This document shows, piece by piece, positions 54,349 through 63,016 of a DNA stretch of 64,000 nt. Under the pieces are notes generated by a model. The model had not been told where the DNA came from. It was given only the letters and a program-made list of their open reading frames with translations, and searched no databases. The DNA comes from Dyella_A sp050749815. Its GTDB lineage: Bacteria; Pseudomonadota; Gammaproteobacteria; Xanthomonadales; Rhodanobacteraceae. The stretch is taken from NCBI RefSeq assembly GCF_050749815.1, contig NZ_CP192735.1:3534001-3598000 (forward strand), given 5' to 3'. Each line of letters starts with the position of its first letter. The stretch's first letter is position 1. A program made the position numbers and the translations under genes.

Positions 54349-57300
54349 TCAGGCTCTGTCGACGTCGCGGCGCTGAAAGAGCGCATCGAGTGCATCCAGC
54401 ACCTCGTCGGCGCCGAACGGTTTGGTCAGGACGCGCGTGCGCTCATCCGGGTTCGCTCCGTGCACGTGCGTTTCGCCCGTGGCGAACAGCACCGGCAAGT
54501 CGGGCGTGACCTTGCGCAGCCGCTCGGCCAGTTCGATGCCCGAGATGTCCGGCAGGCCCACGTCGGTGAGCAGCACGTCGGCCGGCTGCGTCGCCTGCAG
54601 CGCGATCGCTTCGCCAGCGTCGGTCGCTTCGGAAACGCGATGGCCTCGCGTGTGCAGCATCTCCACGACGAGGCTGCGGATCATCCAGTCGTCCTCGCAG
54701 ACCAGGATATGCAGGGGCCGGGTGGCCTGGCGCGGGGCAGGGGACGCAGGCGCGGCCTTGCGCGTGGGCGCAGGCCGTGGCGCCTGGCCCGGCCCGCCGA
54801 GCAGCTGGCGCAGGCGACGCGCGAGCGCCTCGCGGGTGTAGGGCTTGCTGAGCAATTCGACGCCTTCGCTCAGCCGCCCGCCTTCCATGATCGCGTTCTG
54901 CGTGTAGCCGGAGGTGAAAAGCACCTGCAACTGCGGAAGCTGCTGGCGCGCGGCGGCGACCAGCTCCACGGGGCGCATCGGGCCGGGCATGACCACGTCG
55001 GTGAACAGCAGGTCGATCCGCGCGCCGCCTTCGATGATCGCCAGCGCGCTGGCGGCATGCCTGGCCTTCAGCACGCGGTAGCCGAGGTCGCGCAGCATCG
55101 CGATCACCGTGTCCCGCACGGCGTCGTCGTCTTCCACTACGAGGATGGTCTCGTTGCCGCCGATCACCTGGTCGCTGTCGGGCGTGGCGGTGGCCGCGTC
55201 CTCTGCGCGCGCGCAGCGGGGCAGGTAGAGGCGGATCGTGCTGCCCTGGCCCGGCGTGCTGGAGATCCTCACGTGGCCGCCGGACTGCTTGACGAAGCCG
55301 TAGACCATGGACAGCCCCAGCCCGGTGCCGCGGCCCTCGGGCTTGGTGGTGAAGAACGGCTCGAACACCTGCTCCATCACCTCCGGCGTCATGCCGCAGC
55401 CGGTGTCGGAGATCGCCAGCACCACGTACTCGCCAGCGGTAGCGTCGCCCTGCGCCAGTGCGTGCGCGTCGTCCAGCGATGCATTGCTGGCCTCGATGGT
55501 GAGCCGGCCCATGCCGTCCATCGCGTCGCGGGCGTTGATGGCCAGGTTGAGCAGGGCGTTCTCGACGTTGCCCGGATCCACCTCGGTGTTCCAGAGGTCG
55601 TCAGCCACCACGGTCACCACCTCGACGCCCTCACCCAGCGTGTGCCGCAGCATCTCGTCGGTGTCGCGCAACAGCGTGCCCAGATGCAGCACCTTCGGCG
55701 CCAGCGGCTGGCGTCGTCCGAAGGCCAGCAACTGCTGCGCCAGCCGCGAACCGCGCGTCACTCCGCTCATCGCGTTGCGGATGCGTCGCAGCGCGCGGTC
55801 GTCCGATCCGGCCTCACGCTCGAGCAACTGCAGGTTGCCGCTGATCACCTGAAGCAGGTTGTTGAAGTCGTGTGCGATGCCGCCGGTGAGGTTGCCGATC
55901 GCCTCCATCTTCTGCGCTTGGCGCAGGGCGTCCTGGGTGCGATAGAGCTCCTCGCTGCGCCGCGCCACCTGCTCCTCCAGCGTGGCGGTGAGGTGGGTCA
56001 GCGCCGCTTCGGCCGTCTTGCGGTCATCGATGTCGGTGTTCGTGCCGATCCAGCGTTTCACCGCGCCGAAGCCATCGCGCAGTGGAACGCCGCGCACCAG
56101 GTGCCAGCGATAGACGCCATCGGCCCGAAGCAGACGGCACTCGGTCTCGTAGACATCGCCCCGCTGCGTAGCCTGCTGCCAGGCGGTGGTGATACTGGCG
56201 ATCTCATCTGGATGGACCATGGCCTGCCAGCCATCGCCCTCCAGGGCGTTGAGCACCGCGCCGCTGTAGATGTAGGCGCGGTCGTTGAACCACTCGACCT
56301 GGCCGTCCGGGAGTGCTGTCCACACGTGGTTGGGCAACGATCGCGCGATGCTGCGCAGGCTTTCCTCGCTGTCGCGGATCGCCTGCTCGACCTCGCGGCG
56401 GGCGGTAACGTCCATAAACAGGGCTGCAAAGCGGTCGTCGCCGATCGGTCGCACCCGCACCTCGAACCAGCGCCCGTGTAGCCGCGGCGACTGGACTTCG
56501 AAATGCGCCGCCTGAGCGCTATCGATCACCGTGGCGTAGCGGGAAATCGTGTCGCCGGAGATGTCGGGATTGATGTCCCGCATGGAGCGACCGATCGTGT
56601 CGTAGAGCGACAGCCCTGTCTGTGTCTCGAACGCCGGGTTCAGTTCGATGAAACGGATATCGGCGACCCGCCCGCGCTCGTCGCGGATGGCTTCGCCGAT
56701 CGCAAAGCCCTCCCGCATCTGGCTGAACAACTCGCGCCAGCGCATTTCGCTGGAGGCAAAGGCCTCTTCCGACCGCTTCCGCTCGGTGATGTCGAACACC
56801 ACGCCCAGATAGCGCTTGAATCCGTCAGGCCGCTCCAGTACTTCGCCACGCCGGGCCAGCCAGCGCACCTCGCCGGTGATCGGGTCGATCCGCCGGAACT
56901 CCGCGTAATGCAAAGGGTTGGACCAATTGCGTCGGGATGGACCGGCGACCGCACGGTCGTCGGGGTGCATCAGCACCAGCAGGCGGCTCTCTTGCACCGC
57001 CTCGTCGTCCTGCAAGCCCCAGATGCGCCGATATTCGTCTGAGACCTCCAACTGGCCGGTGTCCGGATACCACTCGAACAGGCCCACTCTGCCAGCGCGC
57101 TGGGCAATGCGCAGTCGTTGCGCTGTCTCCACCCGGTCCGTGACATCGCGCACGACCGCCAGCACCAAGCGCGGACTGCCGGTCTCGTCGCAGACGGGGC
57201 TGTAGTCGATCGACAGCCAGAACTCTTCCGGCTCGCCAGATCGGTGCAGCACCATGTTGAGCTCGTGATACGCCAGCGTTTGGCCGGTGAGCACGGTGCG

Positions 57301-57609
57301 GACTACGTGGGCGTTGAACTCGGCTATTTCCGGCCATGCCTCGGTCGCGGCCATGCCGAGGATGTCCGGGTGGCGGGCGCCGGCGAGAGCCGCGTAGGCG
57401 GCGTTGTAGATCAGGATGCCCTGCTCGCCACACAGCAGCACCATGGGTAAGGCGGCCCCGAGGACCGTGCAGGCATTGATGCGCAGATAGGCTGGCCATT
57501 GCTCGATGGGCCCCAGTGGCGTGAGGGACCAGTCCTTGCGTCGAACCAGTTCGCCCATCTCACCAGCGTGTTGCAGAAAGGCTGGGGAGTCCCTCAAACC
57601 GCTGTTCAT
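54349..57609 (-). CDS. Hybrid sensor histidine kinase, four PAS domains and two receiver domains
   Basis: A 1086-residue cytoplasmic kinase without membrane helices. Four PAS-type sensor domains cover about 25-165, 170-290, 295-425 and 430-550 (PAS-associated motifs such as VVRDVTDR and VVFDITERK). A HisKA domain has the phospho-acceptor H580 in IAHDFNNLL, then a HATPase domain (NLAINARDAM, DTGCGM, GTGLGLSMVYG). Two receiver domains carry phospho-acceptors D871 (LFTDVVMP) and D1016 (LLTDVGLPD). ATG 57609 has AGGAG upstream. No output gene is adjacent, so the receivers may act in relay. The signal is unknown; no haem or LOV cysteine motif was evident. Confidence 0.93.
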   Translation of the reverse strand: MNSGLRDSPAFLQHAGEMGELVRRKDWSLTPLGPIEQWPAYLRINACTVLGAALPMVLLCGEQGILIYNAAYAALAGARHPDILGMAATEAWPEIAEFNAHVVRTVLTGQTLAYHELNMVLHRSGEPEEFWLSIDYSPVCDETGSPRLVLAVVRDVTDRVETAQRLRIAQRAGRVGLFEWYPDTGQLEVSDEYRRIWGLQDDEAVQESRLLVLMHPDDRAVAGPSRRNWSNPLHYAEFRRIDPITGEVRWLARRGEVLERPDGFKRYLGVVFDITERKRSEEAFASSEMRWRELFSQMREGFAIGEAIRDERGRVADIRFIELNPAFETQTGLSLYDTIGRSMRDINPDISGDTISRYATVIDSAQAAHFEVQSPRLHGRWFEVRVRPIGDDRFAALFMDVTARREVEQAIRDSEESLRSIARSLPNHVWTALPDGQVEWFNDRAYIYSGAVLNALEGDGWQAMVHPDEIASITTAWQQATQRGDVYETECRLLRADGVYRWHLVRGVPLRDGFGAVKRWIGTNTDIDDRKTAEAALTHLTATLEEQVARRSEELYRTQDALRQAQKMEAIGNLTGGIAHDFNNLLQVISGNLQLLEREAGSDDRALRRIRNAMSGVTRGSRLAQQLLAFGRRQPLAPKVLHLGTLLRDTDEMLRHTLGEGVEVVTVVADDLWNTEVDPGNVENALLNLAINARDAMDGMGRLTIEASNASLDDAHALAQGDATAGEYVVLAISDTGCGMTPEVMEQVFEPFFTTKPEGRGTGLGLSMVYGFVKQSGGHVRISSTPGQGSTIRLYLPRCARAEDAATATPDSDQVIGGNETILVVEDDDAVRDTVIAMLRDLGYRVLKARHAASALAIIEGGARIDLLFTDVVMPGPMRPVELVAAARQQLPQLQVLFTSGYTQNAIMEGGRLSEGVELLSKPYTREALARRLRQLLGGPGQAPRPAPTRKAAPASPAPRQATRPLHILVCEDDWMIRSLVVEMLHTRGHRVSEATDAGEAIALQATQPADVLLTDVGLPDISGIELAERLRKVTPDLPVLFATGETHVHGANPDERTRVLTKPFGADEVLDALDALFQRRDVDRA

Positions 57610-57843
57610 CCACGCTCCTGCTTGCAACGCGGCCGGCCCGCGGAGTCAACTGGCCGGATACTAACGCCATGCCCGGCGCAGCGTGTGCAGGGAAAGTGGT
57701 GGCGGCGGACGGGCCGTCGCGGTGGCCGTCATGCCTTGGTGAAACGGCTGGCCGAAGGTGCCGTGCATCAGCCACTTATTGGGCCGGCACCGGACGCCGC
57801 CGGATCGTTACACCACGGGGCCCCCGTCAGTCGCGGCCTAGGC

Positions 57844-58563
57844 TTACCACTGGGTGCGGTTGGGCAGCAGGCCCTTCAGCTCCACGTCGGTGAGGTTGCG
57901 CCACTGGCCGGGCTTGAGGTGGCCGAGCCTGATGTTGTCGATGCGCACGCGGCGCAGCTGGGTGACGCGATAGCCGAACGCGGCGGCCATCAGCCGGATC
58001 TGCCGGTTCAGTCCCTGGGTCAGCACGATGCCGAAACCGAACTTGGCGATGCGCCGCACGCGGCAGCGCTGCGTCATCTGGCCGTGGATGCGCACGCCCT
58101 TGCTCATGCCGGCGAGGAACTCGTCGGTGACCGCCTTGTTCACCGCCACCAGGTACTCCTTCTCGTGGTGGTTCTCCGCGCGCAGGATCTCGTTGACGAT
58201 GTCGCCGTTGCTGGTGAGCAGGATCAGGCCTTCGGAATCCTTGTCCAGCCGGCCGACCGGGAAGATGCGCTGCGGGTGATCGATAAAGTCGACGATGTTG
58301 CCGTCCACGCTCTGGTCGGTGGTGCAGGTGATGCCCACCGGCTTGTTCAGCGCGATGTACACCGCCTTTTTGGCCGACGGCGTGGTGGCCAGGATGCGCG
58401 CCTTGACGATCTCACCGTCCACGCGCACCTCGTCGCCCTCCAGCGCCTTAGCGCCGGTGGTGACGACTTCACCGTTGATCGTCACCCGCCCGGCGAGCAG
58501 CAGCTCGTCCGCCTCACGGCGCGAGCACAGGCCGGCTTCGCTGATGTATTTGTTGACGCGCAT
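57844..58563 (-). CDS. rluF: 23S rRNA pseudouridine synthase RluF-like
   Basis: A 239-residue pseudouridine synthase of the RsuA/RluB/RluF family. An S4 RNA-binding domain (about 1-55, VNKYISEAGLCSRREADELL) precedes the catalytic domain with Asp107 in GRLDKDSEGL and the motif LTQGLNRQIRLMAAAFGY. The lack of a long basic C-terminal tail favours RluF over RluB. It modifies U2604 of 23S rRNA in E. coli. A broken partial copy of its 3' half lies at 54.1 kb. Confidence 0.9.
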   Translation of the reverse strand: MRVNKYISEAGLCSRREADELLLAGRVTINGEVVTTGAKALEGDEVRVDGEIVKARILATTPSAKKAVYIALNKPVGITCTTDQSVDGNIVDFIDHPQRIFPVGRLDKDSEGLILLTSNGDIVNEILRAENHHEKEYLVAVNKAVTDEFLAGMSKGVRIHGQMTQRCRVRRIAKFGFGIVLTQGLNRQIRLMAAAFGYRVTQLRRVRIDNIRLGHLKPGQWRNLTDVELKGLLPNRTQW

Positions 58564-58576
58564 GCCGCAACACCCG

Positions 58577-58652
58577 TGTAGGAGCGCACCCTGTGCGCGA
58601 TCGCTTTTATCCGGCCCCGGAAGATTTTTCGCGCACAGGGTGCGCTCCTACA
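58577..58652. repeat. REP-type perfect inverted repeat
   Basis: Two perfectly complementary 24-base arms (58577-58600 and 58629-58652) of the TGTAGGAGCGCAC...GCGCGA type flank a 28-base spacer. This matches the paired palindromic (REP/BIME-like) elements spread by RAYT transposases in Pseudomonas and Xanthomonadales genomes. It lies between the stop of the ABC permease gene and the start of rluF. Confidence 0.85.
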
Positions 58653-58660
58653 GGCTCATG

Positions 58661-59440
58661 TCAGGAGCGCAGCCCGACGCCGCGCTTGAGCAACTGCAGC
58701 GCCACCCCCGACAGCACCACCACGAACAGCACCATCACCGCGAAGGCGGTGCCGATGCCCACATCGCTCACGCCGAGCACGCCGAAGCGGAATGCGTTGA
58801 CCATGTACAGGATCGGGTTGATCCGCGAAATCGCCTGCCACGGTTCGCCCAGCATGTTGATCGAATAGAACACGCCGCCCAGGTAGGTCAGCGGCGTGAG
58901 CACGAAGGTGGGCACCAGCGCGATGTCGTCGAACTTCTTCGCGTAGACGGCATTCACGAAGCCGGCCAACGAGAAGATCGTGGCGCCCAGCAGCACCGAG
59001 AGGAAGGTGAGCAGCGGGTGCACCACGTGCAGCGCGGTGAAGAACAGCGCGATCATCAACACCAGCACGCCCACCACCAGGCCGCGCACCACGGCGCCGG
59101 TGACGTAGCCGAGCAGAATCACCCAGTTCGGCATCGGCGACACCAGCATTTCCTCCACCGCGCGGCTGAACTTGGCGCCGAAGAACGAGCTTGAGATGTT
59201 GCCGTAGCTGTTGGTGATGATCGACATCATCACCAGGCCCGGCACGATGTACTGCATGTAGGTGAAGCCGCCTTCGATGGTGCCGATGCGGCTGCCGATC
59301 AGCTTGCCGAAGATCACGAAGTACAGCGTCATGGTGATCGCCGGCGGGATCAGCGTCTGCGTCCAGATACGCATGATGCGGGCGATCTCGCGGCGCACGA
59401 TGGTGTACAGCGCGACCATGTTGATGCTGGTGTTGCTCAT
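58661..59440 (-). CDS. yadH: ABC-2 type exporter permease (YadH-like)
   Basis: A 259-residue membrane protein with six hydrophobic segments and the ABC-2 permease signature SSSFFGAKFSRAVEEMLVSPMPNW near 85-110. It pairs with the ATPase encoded directly upstream to form a two-component exporter of the YadGH type. The substrate is unknown. ATG 59440 begins MSNTSINMVAL. Confidence 0.93.
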   Translation of the reverse strand: MSNTSINMVALYTIVRREIARIMRIWTQTLIPPAITMTLYFVIFGKLIGSRIGTIEGGFTYMQYIVPGLVMMSIITNSYGNISSSFFGAKFSRAVEEMLVSPMPNWVILLGYVTGAVVRGLVVGVLVLMIALFFTALHVVHPLLTFLSVLLGATIFSLAGFVNAVYAKKFDDIALVPTFVLTPLTYLGGVFYSINMLGEPWQAISRINPILYMVNAFRFGVLGVSDVGIGTAFAVMVLFVVVLSGVALQLLKRGVGLRS

Positions 59441-59456
59441 GCTTTGGCCTTTTTCT

Positions 59457-59595
59457 CCCTCTCCCCCGGCGCCGCCGGGGGAGAGGGTTGGGGTGAGGGG
59501 GAAGCTGTTCGCTCTTTGCTTTTGCGGGAATGAGGGAGGCCAAACCGGAAAGCCTCTTCATCCAGGCCCTCCCCCGACTGCGTCAGGGGAGAGGA
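59457..59595. repeat. GC-rich hairpin repeats between the ABC exporter genes
   Basis: The first hairpin has an 11-bp perfect stem (CCCTCTCCCCC at 59457-59467, complement at 59477-59487) followed by TTGGGGTGAGGGG, a dispersed intergenic sequence in many proteobacteria. A second, imperfect version (CCCTCCCCCGA / TCAGGGGAGAGG) lies at about 59567-59595. Both sit inside the ABC operon and could reduce expression of the distal permease gene. Confidence 0.7.
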
Positions 59596-59605
59596 GGAAC
59601 CGCGG

Positions 59606-60556
59606 TCAGGCCGCCTTGTCCCGCCCGTTTTCAACCAGCCGCACGAACAGTTCCTCCAGCCGGTTGGTCTTGTTGCGCATCGAGGTCACCCGGATGCCGT
59701 GGGTGCTCAGCGCCGCGAACAGGGCATTGAGATCCGAGGTGCGCGGCATCTCCGCTTCCAGCGTGTGCTCGTCGAGCCGGCGCAGCGTGATGTCGGCCAG
59801 CGTCGGCAGCGGCTCGGGCGCAGCGGTGACGTCGAGCACGAAGGTTTCCGAGTCGAGCTTGGCCAGCAGACGCTTCATCGAGGTGTTCTCCACGATGGTG
59901 CCGTGGTCGATGATCGCGATGTTGCGGCACAGCTGCTCGGCCTCCTCCAGGTAGTGCGTGGTGAGGATCACCGTGGTGCCGGCCGCGTTGATGCCGCTGA
60001 CGAACTGCCACATCGAGCGGCGGATCTCGATGTCCACGCCCGCGGTGGGCTCGTCGAGGATCAGCAGCCTGGGCTCGTTCATCATCGCGCGGGCGATCAT
60101 CAGGCGGCGCTTCATGCCGCCGGAGAGCATGCGTGCCTGGTGGTGCGCCTTGTCCCACAGGCGCAATTCCTTCAGGTACTTCTCCGCGCGTTCGGCGGCA
60201 ATCTTCCGCGGGATGCCGTAGAAGCCGGCCTCGTTCACGCAGATGTCGAACGGCTTCTCGAACTGGTTGAAGTTGATTTCCTGCGGCACCAGGCCGATCA
60301 GCTTCATCGCCTCGTTGCGCTGCTTGTTCACCGACACGCCGAACACCTGTGCGTCGCCGCCGGTGGAGTTCACCAGCGAGGAGAGGATGCCGATCAGCGT
60401 GGACTTGCCGGCGCCGTTGGGGCCGAGCAGGGCGAAGAAGTCGCCGGGCTGCACGGTCAGGCTGACGCCCTTGAGCGCCTCGACGCCGTTGCCGTAGGTC
60501 TTGCGCAGGTTGTCGACGACGAGCGCCGGAACCGGGGAAACGGTAGGTGTGGACAT
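59606..60556 (-). CDS. yadG: ABC exporter ATP-binding protein (YadG-like)
   Basis: A 316-residue ATPase. Walker A is GPNGAGKST (about 45-53), the signature is LSGGMKRR, Walker B is LLILDEPTAGVD, and the switch His lies in TTHYLEEAE. A C-terminal extension of ~80 residues follows the nucleotide-binding fold. The start is ATG 60556 (MSTPTVSP); ATG 60565 is three codons upstream and cannot be excluded because neither has a clear ribosome site. A TATAAT box lies just upstream on the same strand. It is the partner of the YadH-like permease. Confidence 0.93.
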   Translation of the reverse strand: MSTPTVSPVPALVVDNLRKTYGNGVEALKGVSLTVQPGDFFALLGPNGAGKSTLIGILSSLVNSTGGDAQVFGVSVNKQRNEAMKLIGLVPQEINFNQFEKPFDICVNEAGFYGIPRKIAAERAEKYLKELRLWDKAHHQARMLSGGMKRRLMIARAMMNEPRLLILDEPTAGVDIEIRRSMWQFVSGINAAGTTVILTTHYLEEAEQLCRNIAIIDHGTIVENTSMKRLLAKLDSETFVLDVTAAPEPLPTLADITLRRLDEHTLEAEMPRTSDLNALFAALSTHGIRVTSMRNKTNRLEELFVRLVENGRDKAA

Positions 60557-60584
60557 GGGCTGCATCGATGGGGGCAAGCCACCT

Positions 60585-60590
60585 ATTATA
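60585..60590 (-). promoter_or_regulatory. Candidate -10 box for the ABC exporter genes
   Basis: A perfect TATAAT on the minus strand, 28 bases upstream of the yadG start and unusual in this GC-rich DNA. No matching -35 hexamer was found at 16-18 bases. Confidence 0.35.
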
Positions 60591-60649
60591 AAGGGCTTGT
60601 CCACGCCGCCCGCGCCTGCCGGGTGCACACAGCGTTTCCGGGAACCCCC

Positions 60650-61396
60650 ATGGCCGACCACTTCACCCTTCGCCTCGTCGACAGCCGCATGCTGGCACCC
60701 ACCGTGCGCCATCTGGTGTTCGAGCGGGCCGACGGCCAGCTGCTGGCCTTCGTGCCGGGGCAGTTCCTGCAGATCCACTTCGCCTATGCCGACGGCACGG
60801 CGACCAAGCGCAGCTACTCGGTGGCCACGGTGGGCGACGGTCGCTCGCCGGTGCAGCAGATCGAGATTGCCGTGAGCTACGTGGAAGGCGGCGCCGCCAC
60901 GGCGCTGCTGGGTGGCCTGGAGCACGGTGGCACGGTGGAGGCCAGCGGCCCTTACGGCCGCTTCTGCCTGCAGGACGGCGATGCGCTGCCGCGCTACCTG
61001 CTGATGGCCACCGGCACCGGTGTCACTCCCTACCGGGCCATGCTGCCGCAGCTGGCCGAACTGCTTGCCGCGGGCGATCGCGAGGTGGTGCTGCTGTACG
61101 GCGCCCGCAAGGAGGCCGAGCTGCTCTACGACGCAGAGTTCACCGCCTTCGCGCAGGCCCACCCGGGTTTCACCTACCTCAGCTGCCTCAGCCGCGAAGC
61201 CCGCACCGAGCCCCGTCCAAGCGACCGCATGGGTCACGTACAGGCCGCCTTGCCCGAGCTGGCGCCCGCGGCCGACCGCGACATCGCCTACCTGTGCGGC
61301 AATCCCAACATGGTCGACGCCGCCTTCGCCGCGCTGAAGGAATTCGGTCTGCCGGTGCCGCAGATCCGCCGCGAGAAGTACATCTCCTCCCGCTGA
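60650..61396 (+). CDS. fpr: Ferredoxin-NADP+ reductase
   Basis: A 248-residue FAD enzyme exchanging electrons between NADPH and ferredoxin or flavodoxin. FAD-binding motif RSYSVAT (about 58-64), the second FAD loop GPYGRFCL, the NADP motif ATGTGVTPYRAM, and LCGNPNMVDAA near the C-terminus are all typical. ATG 60650 gives the short N-terminus normal for bacterial Fpr. It is divergent from yadG. Confidence 0.93.
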   Translation: MADHFTLRLVDSRMLAPTVRHLVFERADGQLLAFVPGQFLQIHFAYADGTATKRSYSVATVGDGRSPVQQIEIAVSYVEGGAATALLGGLEHGGTVEASGPYGRFCLQDGDALPRYLLMATGTGVTPYRAMLPQLAELLAAGDREVVLLYGARKEAELLYDAEFTAFAQAHPGFTYLSCLSREARTEPRPSDRMGHVQAALPELAPAADRDIAYLCGNPNMVDAAFAALKEFGLPVPQIRREKYISSR

Positions 61397-61697
61397 GGAT
61401 GGGCGGCTTGCTTCCGGGGAGCCGCCGGCACGCCGGCGCTGCCCGCACCAGCACCTGAGCGCCGTATTTTCGACGCTCGCCACGAGCAGCCTAGGCGGCT
61501 GTGGCGCATCTGCCAGAAAGTCGACGTGTAAAACCGGCTGTCAAGCGCATTTTGGTGCGCAAACGGCACTTCGCGCCATTTATGTGAACTGGATCGCAAT
61601 TGGCCCACTTGGCCAGGTCGACGCTATTCAGGCGCGACGGCGCGGGCCGAAAACCCCTTCGGACACCGCCAACCCCGCGGATGTCGAGGGCTTCGGC
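61397..61697. other. Intergenic region after fpr (301 bp)
   Basis: A 7-bp hairpin (GGCGGCT / AGCCGCC, 61402-61426) follows the fpr stop and may terminate it weakly. The rest is noticeably more AT-rich near 61530-61610 and probably holds the promoter of the pilin-like gene. No convincing -35/-10 pair or small gene was found. Confidence 0.4.
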
Positions 61698-62045
61698 ATG
61701 AACATCTCGTCAGTAGTTCTTTTCCTGCCACTGTGCGCCGCGCTGCTTGCCGGTGCTGGTTCGGCTCGCGCGGCCGAAGGGCGCATCGCCTTCTCCGGCG
61801 CTGTCGTCGAGCCCACGTGTGCGGTGGCTCAGCCCGGCGCGGATCTGGCTGGCGCCAGTACGGCGCCCACCCGGCAAAGCTGCGGCAAGACCGCATCGAA
61901 TCCCGGGCGGGTCTACACGCGCACGGTGCGTCCGGTGGATGAGGCCAGTGCCAGCGGCGACCGGCTGCTCACCTATTTCGCCCGCAATGCCAGCCTCGAA
62001 CAGGGGCCGGGTCAAGCGCGGCTCGTCGTGCGTACATACGACTAG
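61698..62045 (+). CDS. Pilin-like exported protein of the fimbrial locus
   Basis: A 115-residue exported protein with a signal peptide (cut near ARAAEG, about residue 25). The mature start GRIAFSGAVVEPTCAV resembles the donor/first-strand region of type 1 fimbrial subunits with its first conserved Cys; a second Cys occurs in QSCGKT. It is shorter than a full pilin (about 150-180 residues) and lacks the usual beta-zipper C-terminus. It converges on the adhesin/usher operon. It may be a reduced or accessory subunit. Confidence 0.6.
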   Translation: MNISSVVLFLPLCAALLAGAGSARAAEGRIAFSGAVVEPTCAVAQPGADLAGASTAPTRQSCGKTASNPGRVYTRTVRPVDEASASGDRLLTYFARNASLEQGPGQARLVVRTYD

Positions 62046-62080
62046 CGCCCGAAGTCTGGAGCGATCCGCGTCGACGGCGC

Positions 62081-63016
62081 CTATTGATAGAAGATGTCGA
62101 ACGTGACCGTCGCTTTGACATTGCCCGCGCTGACCGCCGGGGCGGTCTGAAAATACTGGGCGTAATACGGAATCGAACTGGTGGCGCCGGGGTTGATCGC
62201 CATCTGCGTCTCGAACACCACCGGGTTCATGGAGCTGTCCAACACGCGCACGCCGATGCCTGCCGCGTACCCTGGGCCGGACGGTTGCACCACGCCCGGG
62301 TGGCTGTCTGGTGAAGCCGTATGCATGGTGATCTTTGTCACCGCGACACCGGGCGGGCAATTCAGGCTGATCTGGAACGGCGTCGTTCCCGCCGTGGATC
62401 CGACGCCGACAAAGGCTCCGGTGGTCGTGGGGGGCAGCGTCACGTTGGTCGGATCAGTGGCCAGATCACAGCTGGGCGTGGTGAACACCACTGAATTCGC
62501 GAGGCGGAAGGTTTCCGGGTAGAGCGACTCCCAGCGCCAGTCACCGAGTTTGCCGGCGACAAGCGTGCTCCCGGACGTGATCGGGCCGGTCTTCACCAGC
62601 TCCAGTCCCGAGGTGACGCTGAAGGTGGAACTGGACAGCAGTTCGGTGTTGTACGGATATGCCGTGAGGTAGTCCGTTGGGTGGGTGATCCGATAGCCGA
62701 CTCCTGCCACCCCAGTATCGAATGTCAGGTTGTCCGACTGAAAGCTGCCGCGTGCGTTGACCACGCCGTAGTTGACGTATTGGCCGAAAAAGCCGCCACA
62801 GGAAATGACCGGCGGATTGTCCGGTGAAACCTGGCCGGTGGAGGCAATGGTTGCGCCGTTGGCAAGGTTCAGGGGGACGGTTATCTGCGCCGGCAGGCTG
62901 AAGGTCACAGACGTGTTGCCGCCCGAGGAGTAGGAGCATTTCGCCCGCGCCACCAGCGGCGCGGATGAGAGCAATAGGAGGAGCGTAAACACGCATCCCT
63001 TGACCAGCCGCCTCAT
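62081..63016 (-). CDS. Fimbrial tip adhesin / minor fimbrial protein
   Basis: A 311-residue exported protein: signal peptide to about residue 24, then a two-domain layout typical of tip adhesins. An N-terminal receptor-type domain (about 25-165) is followed by a C-terminal pilin domain with TTPSCDL near 176 and the closing VSAGNVKATVTFDIFYQ, which serves as the chaperone-binding beta strand. The ATG at 63016 overlaps the usher stop (ATGA), so a longer start is less likely. It is the last gene of the minus-strand fimbrial operon. Confidence 0.88.
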   Translation of the reverse strand: MRRLVKGCVFTLLLLLSSAPLVARAKCSYSSGGNTSVTFSLPAQITVPLNLANGATIASTGQVSPDNPPVISCGGFFGQYVNYGVVNARGSFQSDNLTFDTGVAGVGYRITHPTDYLTAYPYNTELLSSSTFSVTSGLELVKTGPITSGSTLVAGKLGDWRWESLYPETFRLANSVVFTTPSCDLATDPTNVTLPPTTTGAFVGVGSTAGTTPFQISLNCPPGVAVTKITMHTASPDSHPGVVQPSGPGYAAGIGVRVLDSSMNPVVFETQMAINPGATSSIPYYAQYFQTAPAVSAGNVKATVTFDIFYQ

